Source: Phragmites australis (Eukaryota > Streptophyta > Magnoliopsida > Poales > Poaceae). From it: a stretch of DNA of 64,000 nucleotides. Made by a program: the position numbers and the translations under genes. Where the stretch lies: positions 8,315,501-8,379,500 of the forward strand of contig NC_084942.1 in NCBI RefSeq assembly GCF_958298935.1, in the 5' to 3' direction. Below the pieces are notes generated by a model, which saw only the letters and a list, made by a program, of their open reading frames with translations, ran no database searches and was not told the origin of the DNA. Positions 33,740 through 45,084 of the stretch are shown piece after piece; the first letter of the stretch is position 1; every line of letters starts with the position of its first letter.

Positions 33740-35389
33740 TCACGTGTGCTGAATGCACCTCTGCACGCTCGTACCTGCGCCCCGCCTGGACACACCGCCA
33801 CGCACACACCGAACTATGCGTACGCCGCCTCGTACACTGTTCGTGCACGATCCGTCGCTCTTGAGCCCTGTCGATAACAACGTCGCTTGCACACAATGAA
33901 GCCGACCCGCTCGATCGCTGTCCACTGTTCGCTATCAACCACCACAAGTAACGGTCCACAAACAGCCTGATTGCAATTTTTCGCAATCCCTCTGTGAACT
34001 TCTCTTCGGTTGCCTTTGTTCTCTGCTCTGTTGCTACACCTTGTTGCCTGGACCCCACGCCTCATATTTATGTCCAGCGGAGAGAACATTACAAATCCAA
34101 CTAGAACTAGACTCCCAACCAACCAGCCGTGTCTGACTAGTACTGGAAAAGAGTCTGGATTCGATCCCAAATTGTACTGAGCAGCCTCATAAATTGAGCC
34201 GTCCGATCCCATCACTGCTCATGACTTCCTTTTTTTATGCCACCGAGAGCACCTCCTGCCCAGCCCCAAGTGCTCTCCACATCCTGTGCCCGCACGCCAG
34301 CAGCACCGACCATCTCCGTGCATGCTGCTCCCGTGGATTCCCATGCCATGCAGACATGTACTTCATTTTTTATTCCAAAATCACAACATACAAGATTCCA
34401 GCCCCACCACCAGCACTTGAATTTACTACCGTGCTATGCCAGCCTCTTGCATGCAAAACATGGGACCCACCTGTCCACATGCAGCACGTGAACCTCCACC
34501 TGTCTCCTACGTGCCTGTGGACTGCCGCTGCATTTTACATTAACTCCTGTCTCCTACGTGCCTGTGGACCGCTGCTGCATTTTGCAGCACCAACAGCCTT
34601 CCACCGCTTGCAGCCGAGCTAATACTGAGCCTCCGAGTACCAGCCGCACCCACACGACTTGTCCACCGACCCAGATTCCAGCTGCAGCATGACTCATCCC
34701 ACAGTAGCGTGCGCCCGGAGGCCAGCCGTCTAGCAGCACGTCACTGAGACCATCACCACCTTCGGACCGAACCGAGTGTGACTCCACTTCCACGCTTCGC
34801 GCGTGTCCCGTGCGCCAGGGTCTCCTTTGCCTTGCTGAGCGGGTCTCCTCGGCCTACGCACCCAACAGGCTGAAACCCACACCAACACGCTAGTCGTCGC
34901 AGCCAACACGCCGAGTTGCCAACGATAGCGTGCATTGTGACTGAGACCTCCACCGCGCGATGCAACTCCTGAACATCTTCACAACTTTCGAAGTCCACCA
35001 TGGTTTTCACCACCGCTGTCACTGCTTCACCATGAGCAAACAACAGCCGCTCCAATCTAGATTGACCGCCCGTCAATCAGACCGTGAGTCGAAGCCGCCG
35101 CCTTGTCCGCGATGTCTTCTAGCCGCACTGTCGAACCTGGCCATCACATATGACCAACCCCTATCGAACAGCAGCCACCAGCCACCATCAACTCGATCTT
35201 CACATCTGGATGGATCCCCGTTGATGCAGCCCATCGGACGGTTTGAACCACCACGCTCGAAGTGTCCGAATCCACCGATCGAGTCATCGATCGCCGCCAT
35301 GCTCCACCTTGCACCATCCTTCCCCGGACCCGTGCAAGCCTTGCGCGGTGTGGAACATATCCTCGTGTCTTCCCTTGATCTTTCTTCAT
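33740..35389 (-). other. Long leader of the gag-only Copia element
   Basis: About 1.65 kb lie between the primer-binding site and gag, GC-richer than the neighbours. It contains a duplicated phrase (cctgtctcctacgtgcctgtgga at about 34499-34521 and 34547-34569). No known gene is visible in either strand. It could be captured host DNA. Confidence 0.5.
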
Positions 35390-35402
35390 GGCTCTGGTAC
35401 CA
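35390..35402 (-). promoter_or_regulatory. Primer-binding site (tRNA-iMet type)
   Basis: The minus strand reads tggtaccagagcc, two bases after the LTR end ttaaca. It is close to the usual Copia site tggtatcagagc, with one substitution. Confidence 0.75.
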
Positions 35403-35404
35403 GT

Positions 35405-35696
35405 TGTTAAGATTTTAGCGGAAGCATCACTAGGATCATCAAGCCAAGCACAAGATCAACACACAAGACACGATTTTTTTTAACGAGGTTCGGCCAAGTT
35501 GCCTACATCCTCGGGGCATGACTACGGGCGCTCCTTCCCAACTGTTTCAGTCTTGTCATTGGTTACAACGGTGGTGACTTCTATTTAAAGGCCTAGAATT
35601 AGGAGTTCGACTACAACTCTAATCCTAGTCCCACCCAATTACAACTCAAGTCTATCTGTAACCTACCATGTACACATATTCGACACATATTCCAAA
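35405..35696 (-). repeat. 5' LTR of the gag-only Copia element
   Basis: It matches the left LTR over its first 210 bases and ends ttaaca before the primer-binding site. Confidence 0.85.
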
Positions 35697-35894
35697 AAAC
35701 AACATGATAAACAACCAATGTTTTCTTCTCGCCGATTCATCTGAAGTCAGCCTTCTCGCCGGAATCAAAGAAACACTGCTGTTGCAGATGACTTTCTCCA
35801 TGGAGGACACAACTACAAAAGAAAGCACCGCACCTGCCTACATGCACCCGCGCCCCGGCCCCGGCCACGGCCACTGATCGGATTAGACCGGCAT

Positions 35895-36112
35895 GGCCCG
35901 GTGCAGCGAGCGACCACGCATGTGTGTTTTTTAGTCATCTCATCCACGTGTGCTAAGGGAATGAATAACACAACATCTTTTAAATTAGTCTCCCTCCACC
36001 TCCACTAGCAATATTAGACTAAAACCCACTATCTCCCTTCACTTATTGGGCCTTTGAGATTTACTGAGAATTATTCTCAAAATAAAATAGGTCAAGCCCA
36101 TATATTCTAACA
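35895..36112 (-). repeat. 3' LTR of Copia element C (clear part)
   Basis: It aligns with about 40260-40469 (shared: cttcacttattgg, ctttgagattta, aattattctcaaaata). A purine tract, ggtgggagag, lies just inside on the minus strand. Confidence 0.8.
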
Positions 36113-36300
36113 CTCTCCCACCAGATCTTAAAGTCCCACAGAGATTTGCATGTTTCCAATATAGTTTGATATAGGGAGAAATGCAAACCCCCCAAAAGTC
36201 AGTCTGATTTTGAGATCCTCCCAAAAGTTGTTTTGTTGCAACCCCCCCTCCCCCCCAAAAAAAGCCTATTCAGTTTTGAGATTCCCCCTTTTGCATTTTT

Positions 36301-36380
36301 CATATACATATATATATATATATATATACAAATATATGTATATGTATATATATATATATAAATATACATGTATATATATG
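36301..36380. repeat. TA microsatellite within the MITE
   Basis: Interrupted (ta)n with tgta and caaa units. Confidence 0.9.
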
Positions 36381-36569
36381 TTTGCGCACTCGTGAATCTT
36401 GTTGCCTCCAAAACACTGTCGTACACCAACAAGTTTCAAACTTTGAAGTTGCCTTTATAGACAACATGATTACTTCAACTCTCCTCAAAAGTCATGCATA
36501 TTTATTTCGATATTCTCTAATGACACAGAAAATGATAAGGTAACATTTGGGCTTCTGTGGTCGGGAATA

Positions 36570-36599
36570 CACACACACACACACGCGCGCGCGCGTATA
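36570..36599. repeat. (AC)n(GC)n microsatellite within the MITE
   Basis: Alternating acac... passes directly into gcgcgcgc, a purine-pyrimidine alternating run capable of Z-DNA. Confidence 0.9.
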
Positions 36600-37145
36600 T
36601 TTATATACGTATCAGACTGACTTTTTTTTAGGGGTGTTGCGTTTTTCCCTTTGATATACCAATGTTTTGATGGAAACCTATCAGGGTAGAATATCCACAT
36701 AGAGCTTTAAGCTACACTCAGTCACATCTTAGACAATGGACTATGCCTTAAATTGTAAGTTTTGTGCAAACAAGTTTCATTTAAAGTCATAACTGATACT
36801 TGGTTGTCAGCAGGCTATCTCTTGGGTGGAGCATATAAGTTGTACTCCTTATCCTCTTCATGAGATTATTAGAGATTACTTAAATCTCACATACTGCAAC
36901 CAATAGTCAGGCTCATATAGGTGTGTTCTTTCATAAATGCTCTCTAGGACAGTATATTTGGTAATTAAAGCCAACAAAACATGTTAAGGCAATAGCCAAC
37001 CTACCGTACAGATTCCTAGAGTATTACATCTTCACTGGAGTGGGTTGTATAGTATACTCCTTCAGTTAACTAATAGCTTGTTCTTCCCATATCCTAACTC
37101 ACCGAATCTCTGATCACATAGGTTGGGTTATCACTATAGTATAAC

Positions 37146-38088
37146 TCACATGGGTCTCATACCCATCTCCTTCAATGAATTATCTATCACATTCCTTGAT
37201 AATCCCTTTGTAAAGGAATTTGTCAAGTTCTAAGCTATTTGGATATAATCTAAGGCTATCACTCTTGAGTTTCTCAATTTCTTGACACATTTTAATCGTC
37301 TCTTTACATGTATTGAGGATTTTATGTTGTTCTTAGAACTGTTCATTTCGACAATAATCATTTGATTATCATAGTTCATAAGGATAGCCGATATCGGTTT
37401 TGCAACAAATCCATCAAGAGCTCACGTAGCCATTTTGCCTCAACAGTGGCTGTATCTAATGTGAATTCTATTTCCATGATTGACCTCATCAATATGGTCT
37501 GTTTGCAAGATTTTCATGAGACAGCAGCACCACCAAGAGTGAATACAAATCCACTTGTGGCCTTAATCTCATCAGCATTGGATATCCAGTTTGAATCACT
37601 ATAACCCTCCAATACTGATGGGTACCCAGTATAGTGAAGTCCATAATTCATAGTACCTAGCAAATAGCACATGAAAGCACACACCAATGATCATCACTCG
37701 GGTTAAAAGTAAACCAGCTCAATTTGCTTATAGCAAATGAGATATCAGACCTTTTAGCACTTGTTAAGTACATGAGTGATCCAATAATCTGAGAGTATCT
37801 TAGTCGATCCCTAGCAATCCTTTTATTCTTTCGAAGTATCAAGCTAAGATCATAAGGTGTTGGAGAGGCCTTGTTGTTCATGTATCCAAAGCGGCTCAAG
37901 ACCTTTTCCACATAGTGAGATTGCAAAGGTGTAATCTCATTCTCACCCTTAATTAACTTGATGTTTAAGATTACACCAGTCTCTCCCAGATCTTTCATAT
38001 CAAAATTTTGAGACAAATAATACTTGACCTCATTAATCACATCAAGATTTGTCCCAAAGATCAATATGTCATCAACATACAGACACAT
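37146..38088 (-). pseudogene. Reverse transcriptase end and RNase H of Copia element C
   Basis: CLYVDDILIFGT carries the catalytic YVDD. Then come LSQNFDMKDLGE, SPTPYDLSLILRKNKRIARD and SQIIGSLMYLTSAKRSDISF. The RNase H part reads [42 protein letters not shown] and SFTKGLSRNVIDNSLKEMGM, with the stop at 37146. Frameshifts lie near 37650. The domains make cDNA and degrade the RNA template in an active element. Confidence 0.88.
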
Positions 38089-38335
38089 AATAACTCACTC
38101 ACCCCACCATGGCGGTAATACGCACATCTATGCCTCATTAACTGCAAAGCCCACAAATGTTAAAGTTCTATGGAAAATTTTGGAATTAAATTCAAACTAA
38201 AAAGCTGAGAAATACAACCAAAATTTATATGACATAATTGTGAGTGCTAAAACTAGCATCATCTCTATTAATATTGCCACAAATATGGTTCACAGCTTTA
38301 TTGCAGAAATCAAAAGGGGAAAAGCGGAACAAGAC

Positions 38336-39432
38336 TCAACACTCATAGCCTTTACCAATAAAAAGTCTATGCTTCGACACGACTACTTTATTAGACTCAA
38401 ACACCACCTTAAACTCGTCTCTACAGAGGGAACCATTATCTAGATTCTTATTTATTGAAGCGACATGTTGCACATTCCTTAGTTGCACGATCTTTCCCAA
38501 AGTAAACTTCAGATCTACCATACTAACACCATGAACAGAAACATGTGACCCATTCCCCATTAGGATGGAAGAATCCTGAGTGACCTGATAACAAGAGAAT
38601 ATTAAAATATTAGTACACACATGTACATTAGCCCAGTATCAATCTATCAACTGGTACACTGACTCATTGAAAGAACAATAGGTAAATTACCAACCCGGTA
38701 GCTCCATCTCCAGTGTTGTCAATAGTCACGTTGACAGACTTTGAATTTTGTCCTTGATTAACCTTTCTTCCTTTGTGGTGTGAACATTTTTTAGCCCAAT
38801 GTTCAACCTCATTGCACACGAAGCAATGTTTATCATCTGTGTTCGTCTACTTCTTCTTCTTGAAGTTCGTTGTTTATTTGATCTTGCCATTTTTCCCTTT
38901 GAACTTGCCATTAGAGGACTGTTGCACCAATTGGCGCTAGGCTGTCTCTCACCTCCTTTGGCATGCACATCCTTAGCCCGAGCTTTCTTCTCAACATCAA
39001 GAGACGTGATCAGACTCTCAATAAAGATTTCTTGTATCTTGTGTTTTAGATACTGGTAAAATTCCTCCACGAAGGGGGTAATTTAGCAATTATGTCCTCA
39101 GCCATAAACTTGTCGGGTAATGGTCATTTAAGGAGTTTGAGTTCCTTTACAATGCATTGTATCTCATGAGCCTGCTCAACTACAAACTGATTATCAGCCA
39201 TCTTATAGTCATGATAATGCTCCATGATATACAGTTTACTATCTGCGTCTCATACACCGAATTTAGTATTCAGTGCATCCCACAACTCCTCGACATCCTT
39301 TATGTGCTTGTACACATCACAAAGATGGCTGGCAAGAACACTAAGAACACATCCTACAAAGAGTGTGTTGGCTGCCTCAAACGCCTTTTCCTTTTTCAAG
39401 AGTAAGAGTTCCTTCATGTTTACCAAACGCAA
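38336..39432 (-). pseudogene. Gag and protease remnants of Copia element C
   Basis: The gag part includes VYKHIKDVEELWDALNTKFG (39250-39320) and EFYQYLKHKIQEIFIESLIT (39068-39005). A decayed zinc-knuckle region (CAMRLNIGLK for the usual CxxCxxxxHxxxxC) lies near 38800. The protease/pre-integrase part includes GNGSHVSVHGVSMVDLKFTL and QLRNVQHVASINKNL (38560-38440). Then the sequence jumps to the polymerase end at 38088; integrase and the front of RT are lost. Confidence 0.78.
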
Positions 39433-39959
39433 CCTAGTAGATATTCATAGTTGTAAGTCACATAGTGGCTTTGATCTATCATCGCTTAAAGTGCACACCG
39501 ATAAACTTGTCCTACCTCAGTGCATTAGTAAAATTAGCCATCGCTAAATCAAAGTGCCTACAATAAAAATTTTGGATTGTTGGATGAAAGCGCACTTTTA
39601 GATTTAATTTAATTCCTAGATAAATCATGAACAAGAACTGATAGACTAACATTAGGATGCAGCAAGAGTATACCCTAGACATATATGTAACTGGACTACA
39701 CATGTAAGTCTCTAATGTACTAGATAACATGAATAATAGAGTACTACTCAACATGACAGACATGATTAAATAAAATATTGATCACAGTAAATGTACCAAT
39801 TGGCAGCGAGAAACGCAGAGGCCGGGCCCCCATGATGATGATGTAGAAGGTGACATTGAAGAGGAAGCAGATCACGAGCAGTCAATGATGAAGAGGAAGC
39901 AAATCACAAGCAATCAATGATAAAGAGGAAGCATATATTGAGCAGTCACACAAAGCGCT

Positions 39960-40469
39960 TTCCAAAACTCTTATTCACCCTCTCCCAGTGCAGGATTTTA
40001 AGGTCGATGGCTTCCGGAGACCTGCTCTCCTAATCGTCGGTGCACACTGGCATAGCAGGATGGAGTAGTCTACTTGTGGTAGTGTAACAGAAAGAAAGAG
40101 ACAAAACCGTAATTTGCATGCCTTTTGTGGTGGCGGCTGGTAAGTATACATAGAGAAAACCGCGTAGTTGAGACGTGCCATGATCAGACTCTTAACTGGT
40201 ACAATTTTCCATATATAACCATGTTGACCATTTTACCATAGCCACAGACCTGACTGGCACGGCTAGCGAGTGCGAGCATCTGTTATTCTAGTCCTCTCAT
40301 CAACATGTGCTAAGAGAATGGAGGATACAACTCCTCTTAAGTTGGTCTCCCTCTACCTCCACTAGCAACGTGGGACTAAAACCTACTACCTCCCTTCACT
40401 TATTGGACCTTTGAGATTTATTAGGAATTATTCTCAAAATACAATGGGCCAAGCTCATATTTTCTAACA
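39960..40469 (-). repeat. 5' LTR of Copia element C (left limit approximate)
   Basis: It starts at 40469 on the minus strand. The last part holds the leader-like ctttccaaaactcttattca. Only its first 210 bases can be matched to the left LTR; the extension to about 39960 rests on my recollection of this LTR family. Confidence 0.5.
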
Positions 40470-40474
40470 TTAAG

Positions 40475-42480
40475 CACATCCATAACAACGATAAACAACA
40501 TCGGTGACATAGGATCTGCCTACCACAGCCCATGTCGGTGTTGTAACTCATTTTGTAGGACGCCATTGAGGAGTACCTTAGTAGTTGATGTTGCCAGCAG
40601 ACCACAAAGCATATTACACCACACAAGGCCAAAACCGAGGGTAGGAAGATCATCCAGTAAGAATGACCACAAAAAGGAATCAAATGCCTTTGATATATCG
40701 AGCTTTAGGAGGACCAGAGGCTCCTTATGACTGTGCAAGAACCTCATCGTCTGCTGGACAAGCAAAAAATTATCTTGGATGCAATGACCTTTCATGAATG
40801 CACTTTGATTTGGGGACACAATCTGCTGAAGCCTGCCTGATGCCGGTTAGCCAATAGCTTGGCGAAGCTGTGAATAAGGCTAATGGGCCTGTAGTCCTTA
40901 ACTTGTACTACATCACCATTTTTTGGTAATAGGGTTAAGAAGGTTGTGCTCAACAGCCTCAAGTTTCTAACATTACCCCGTTGCACTGCCTTCACTAGAT
41001 CCCATAAGATCATGCTTAAGATTGGTCAACATACTTTGTAAAATCTGCTAGTGAATGCATCAGGCCCGGGTGCCTTGTCGGATGGCAAATGTTTGATGGT
41101 AGACCACACCTTCTCCTTGGTAAACGGCACATCTAGGGCCCCAAGGTCATGAGTCGGCAACTGCAATTATTCAAGATCCAGCGAGAAGTCTTGTTGTTCC
41201 AAAGAGCCGAGTAGGTTGGAATAGAAATCAAAGATGGCTTGCTCCTTGTCTTGAAGGCTGGTAAGGACTTGGTTGCATGATAGTAGTTTTAGGATGAAGT
41301 TTTTGCGCTTGCAGTGTCGAGCATGAAGGTGGAAGAAGGCAGTGTTTGCATCACCTTCCTTGAACCACACCAAGTGTGATCGGATCCAAGCAATCGTGTC
41401 CTCGAGTGATGCCAACCCAAGACAATGTTTCTTCATACTTCGGCGTAGCCACAGTTCATTGTCTAGAGTCATGTGCGATCTCAAGATGATGCACAATCTC
41501 CTTAGCCAATAAAAGTTGAGAGCGGATGAGGCCATCCTTATTTTGGTTACAACTCTGCAAGGCTTTGGAGAGCGCCTTGAACTTGACTGAAATGGTCTCA
41601 ATCAGGCACTCCCGTGGCATTACGACCGTCCATGGTCTGAGGACTTCCTCCATGAAGCCATCAACCTTTGGCTAGAAGGCTTCAAAATGGAAACGACGCT
41701 TGCTGGTGATGTTGTCTCACAACCCCAATAGCAACGGGCAGTGATCCGATGCCTCTGTCATGGTGATTTGAAGAAGGCAGTTTGGGTACAATTGTTCCCA
41801 ATCAGAGGAGCAAAAGACACGGCCTAGCTTGACTAAAGTCGGTGAGTCCTTTTCACTAGACCACATATATTTGTGACCAATGAGAGGAATGTCTCTGAGT
41901 TCGGTGTCATCAAGCAGCCACCGGAATCTTCCCATCATGGCATGGTCACCGTTTGTGTTGTTCTTGTCCTCTGAAAGATAAATAAGATTGAAATCCCCTA
42001 CTGCGACCCATGGACCCGAGCACTGAGTGTGGATGTCACACAATTCTTGGAGGAAGAGGAGATTCACTGTGTCTATTTGGGGGACCATAAACCCTGGTGA
42101 ACCACCAAGCATGTCCATCAGCTACAACGAATTGGACCGAGACCATAAACCCTGGTGAACCACCAAGCATGTCCATCAGCTACAACGAATTGGACCGAGG
42201 CCGAGTAGACGTCCACCCTCAAAGCAGTAACCTGATAGCACCCATCTCTCCATGCAACAAGAACACCACCTCGAGTTCCATCGTCCTACAAGAAAACAAA
42301 GTTGATGAACTTGGCCCCTATCATGGACAACACAAGACGTTGAGGGATATCCACTGGTTTTGTTTCATTCAAACACACGATGTCGAACTCCGTGGAGTCA
42401 ATAGCAACCCAAACAACAATCTGTCACACGATCGAGTTCACCCATGGATGTTCCACACCAAGATATAAGGACTTTTTGAT
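40475..42480 (-). pseudogene. LINE (L1-type) endonuclease and reverse transcriptase, interrupted
   Basis: The endonuclease part has FDIVCLNETK (near 42390-42355), GPWVAVGDFNLI (42010-41980) and EASDHCPLLLGL (41745-41715), the NxTK-like, GDFN and SDH motifs of this fold. The RT part has YRPISLIHSFAKLLANR (40910-40860), NQSAFMKGHCIQDN, LLKLDISKAFDS (motif A) and ADPMSPMLFIVVMD (motif B). It stops before the FxDD motif because Copia element C is inserted at 40470-40474. Stops and frameshifts are common, and the 58-bp tandem duplication lies in the endonuclease. Confidence 0.88.
42083..42198. repeat. Perfect 58-bp tandem duplication in the LINE endonuclease region
   Basis: The unit gaccataaac...ttggaccga occurs at 42083-42140 and again at 42141-42198 without a mismatch. 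This suggests a recent event, after the LINE was already degraded. Confidence 0.95.
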
Positions 42481-42533
42481 TAAACTCTAAAGAAAAAAAT
42501 GACCAATGATACACCAAACTAACGAGCACCCCA

Positions 42534-42975
42534 TTAGCAGGGCCCGACGGCCTCCTTAGCCGTCAGGTACTCCTCATCCACCTCTTTTTTTTTGGAGGGG
42601 GGGGGGAGGGGGATGGGTTGTGGGGTGCAACCGAACAGAGCAACCAAAGCTTGGATATACGCCCTGGAAAGCAGCTGATCAAATAAACAAACATAGCTAT
42701 CTTGTACCTGTTGATCCACGCACTCGTGCTTGTCGATGAATCCAAGCGTGTGCATAACTGTCCTCCTAGACTTGTTCATCAAAGAATTTAGGGACTAAAC
42801 TCCGGCCTTCGTAATGCGCCTGCTACCTCGAGGCATGAAATCGGGCAGGAGCGTTTTCTTCCGACGCTTTTGAATTTTCGGAACAAGAAGAAGGCTGTCA
42901 ATCTTCTTGGTGATCGGGGTGAAGAAGCCATCCCAGCCTCAGAGAGGACCAGGTTGCAAAGTTAGAGGCGGCTAG
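42534..42975 (-). pseudogene. LINE upstream ORF, C-terminal part
   Basis: The minus strand reads ASNFATWSSLRLGW (about 42970-42925), PRGSRRITKAG and MNKSRRTVMHTLGF. It ends LLSRAYIQALVALFG (about 42675-42630). This block (LxxPLSxxxIxALxALFGW) is common in the proteins just upstream of the nuclease in grass LINEs. The poly-G/C run at 42585-42612 disrupts the tail. The piece ends at the Helitron border; its upstream portion resumes at 53103. Confidence 0.6.
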
Positions 42976-43322
42976 TCAACTACTATATACTAAAGTGACT
43001 GGGATCCGTGAATCCTCAGGCCTTTCACTGATAGGAGGTGCTGCCACGTTTTACCTTCGAGACTCCTCTGGTAAAGTAGCGCTCCTGGCTTCCTCCCCAT
43101 CAGCCGAACCGTACCCCCCCCCCCAGACAAATCCTTGGTGCCTTCCTACTCGCCAACCTCGAACCCTCCGTCTACACTCTCGGTGGTTCGTTTCGGGTGC
43201 TGCTTCTGCTGCTCGACCACCGCGTGCTGCTCGACCTCCGAGTACTACAAGAAATCCTAAGTCCACAGCGAACAGAAGCAGGTGTGAGTCAGATTCCTGT
43301 TCCTGCATTGCCCAGCTCAGGC

Positions 43323-43464
43323 CGTCCTCCTCTCTCTCAGTGCTCTCTTTTCCCCTTACGCCAACTGCAGCATCTCATTACTGTGTTCCTCCGCGTCCTC
43401 CTCTCTCTCAGTGCTCTCTTTTCCCCTCACGCCAACTGCAACATCTCATTGATGTGTTCCTTCC
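43323..43464. repeat. Tandem 71-bp duplication near the Helitron 5' end
   Basis: The unit begins cgtcctcctctctctcagtg (43323 and 43394) and differs at only a few bases. It lies upstream of the Rep gene, where a promoter is expected. Confidence 0.85.
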
Positions 43465-43639
43465 TCACGTGAATACAAGCAGAGGGCCAGCTCCAATTCT
43501 AATTGCTCTTCTCATTTGTATTTTCCTTTTTGTACAGATTCAGCAGCTGAAACTACAGGGTTTATTGATTACTTCTATCGGACTACAACATAAACAAAGA
43601 AAGGTTAAATACAAATTTTCCATACTGTTTATTCTGGAT

Positions 43640-43805
43640 TTATTCATGCTGCATTCTTTTCCCCCTATGATTCACTGTATTAATTTTTTTGGTTACTGAC
43701 ACCATTATGACCGCAATGCCGATTTATTCATCTTACATTCTTTTTTCCCTCATGATCTGCTGTATTAGTTTTTTCATTACCGACACCATTATGTCCGCAA
43801 TGCTT
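43640..43805. repeat. Imperfect 83-bp tandem duplication in the Helitron leader
   Basis: The phrase gacaccattatgaccgcaatgc recurs as gacaccattatgtccgcaatgc, each time preceded by a T-rich tract and ttattcat...cattctttt. Confidence 0.75.
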
Positions 43806-43954
43806 CCATTGTTGATCTATTACGTCCCAAATTTTGCTGCCTATTGTACTGAGGTTTCAAAAGAACAAAAAAAAAAAAGCACGAAATCTATATTTACGGC
43901 AAGCATTTTGAGGCTTCGTCATTTTTTTTGTTGGATTTGTTATTAGTTACACAC

Positions 43955-44045
43955 ATGCCAACTGGAGGTAGATCTAGGACACGACGCCGCGTCCGTAGTC
44001 GTTCTTTATCTCCACCATGGAATATGCCTGCATCGTTCCCATTAG
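43955..44045 (+). CDS. Possible first exon of the Helitron Rep gene
   Basis: The ATG at 43955 gives MPTGGRSRTRRRVRSRSLSP followed by PWNMPASFPL. It ends at a GT (attag/gtatgcc). A basic leader fits the N-terminus of this gene, but no motif proves it. The stretch 44046-45084 would be introns and small exons. Confidence 0.35.
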
Positions 44046-45084
44046 GTATGCCACTCCGATTTTTTCCCCCGATTTTATGAAACTAACAAACGTGTTCAAT
44101 GACACCGAACCATTTTCATAAGTTTAAGTTATGTACGTAATATTACTTACTGATGTTACCCCGTCTCAAATTCCTACGACACAAATTCATTCTCCTTTGT
44201 TTTCACTGTTGATAATGATACGATAACACAATATTGAAGAAATTCCTTAACGAAATCAATTCAGTGGCACCAACAAGATGATAACTTACATATAGTCTGC
44301 ATTCAAACTAAATTGTGTCTTCATTACTGCCATGTTTGATTTCTGCAAATTGAAGAATACATTGAGAATCAAATTGAAGGATCATCTTCTAATGAAACTG
44401 GTAAGAATATTGGTATTATGCTACAATGTGTTTTTTTTTAATGGTTACCTAGACAGCAAAGACACCAATTTTATATACAAACACTACTATTTGCTTCAGA
44501 TCACCAATCTACGGCGGACATATATAGCCAGCAATATAGAAGCCATGTATATGATAGACAAACATCGGAAGGAAGTTAAGATCATTCTATGAGCTTATAC
44601 TTTTGATCCAACTATTACTGCATTCTTATGAAAATTCTGTTGAACATAGGAGACCACTTCTCTCCCATAGTTCCCTCTTACATTGCTACTCAGAACCATG
44701 CAAACCGAAGGCAAATCAACAAATATAAGACCTTAGCACGACAAGGTAACAGTTATTTATATTCATTCCATAGATCATTAAGAATTTTAAAACCAAAAGG
44801 ACCTTTATGTCATGTACTAAATTCCAAAACTTACTTTTTGCATGACACTATGATTCTTCTTCGGTCTGTAATTATCAAATACAATCAGTTGGAGATACAT
44901 CCTTAGCTTCATTGGAGCCATATTTTCCTACACAGAAAGAATTCATATCTTTCCTAAAAGATATCAAATACTGTGACCCTTTTTAATCCCCTAAGTATTT
45001 TCAGTGTCACTGGTTCCTTTCGTAATTGCACCATGCTGTTTTCATGTTACTAAAGTTTTGCATTTATCTTTCACCTCTGTTCTT

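Larger units (their letters stand above)
32178..35696 (-). mobile_element. Short Copia retrotransposon, gag and protease only
   Basis: Direct repeats of about 210 bases (32178-32394 and within 35405-35696) act as LTRs starting tgttggaatatgtg / ttttggaatatgtg. The 5' LTR end is followed by a tRNA-iMet-type primer site. Gag, a CCHC knuckle and a protease/pre-integrase segment are present. Integrase, reverse transcriptase and RNase H are absent, and the 3' LTR follows directly. The left LTR lacks its last 80 or so bases. Confidence 0.85.
36174..36649. mobile_element. Mutator-type MITE inside Copia element C
   Basis: A perfect 9-bp TSD, tttgatata, lies at 36165-36173 and 36650-36658. The ends are inverted repeats: left gggagaaatgcaaacc ... 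gtcagtctgat, right (reverse complement) gggaaaaacgcaacacc ... gtcagtctgat. There is no coding capacity; the inside is AT and CA/CG microsatellite. The 9-bp duplication fits the Mutator superfamily. Confidence 0.88.
35700..40469 (-). mobile_element. Copia retrotransposon (element C), internally deleted
   Basis: The LTR copies end at 36112 (left) and 40469 (right), both starting tgttagaatat / tgttagaaaatat on the minus strand. Gag and protease lie at 39430-38340 and the RT/RNase H C-terminal part at 38088-37146. Integrase and most of the polymerase are missing. The right end interrupts a LINE. A MITE lies between RNase H and the left LTR. The outer left boundary is uncertain because the left LTR matches the right one clearly only from about 35895. 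Confidence 0.8.

Noticed and set aside
33814..35418. Several ORFs of 100-150 aa on both strands in the Copia leader
   Set aside because: They overlap each other in GC-richer sequence, have no domain and lack conserved starts; overlapping ORFs are expected by chance there.
35405..36112. Nesting of the gag-only Copia element inside Copia element C
   Set aside because: No TSD and no continuation of element C to the left of 32178 were found, so nesting cannot be supported.
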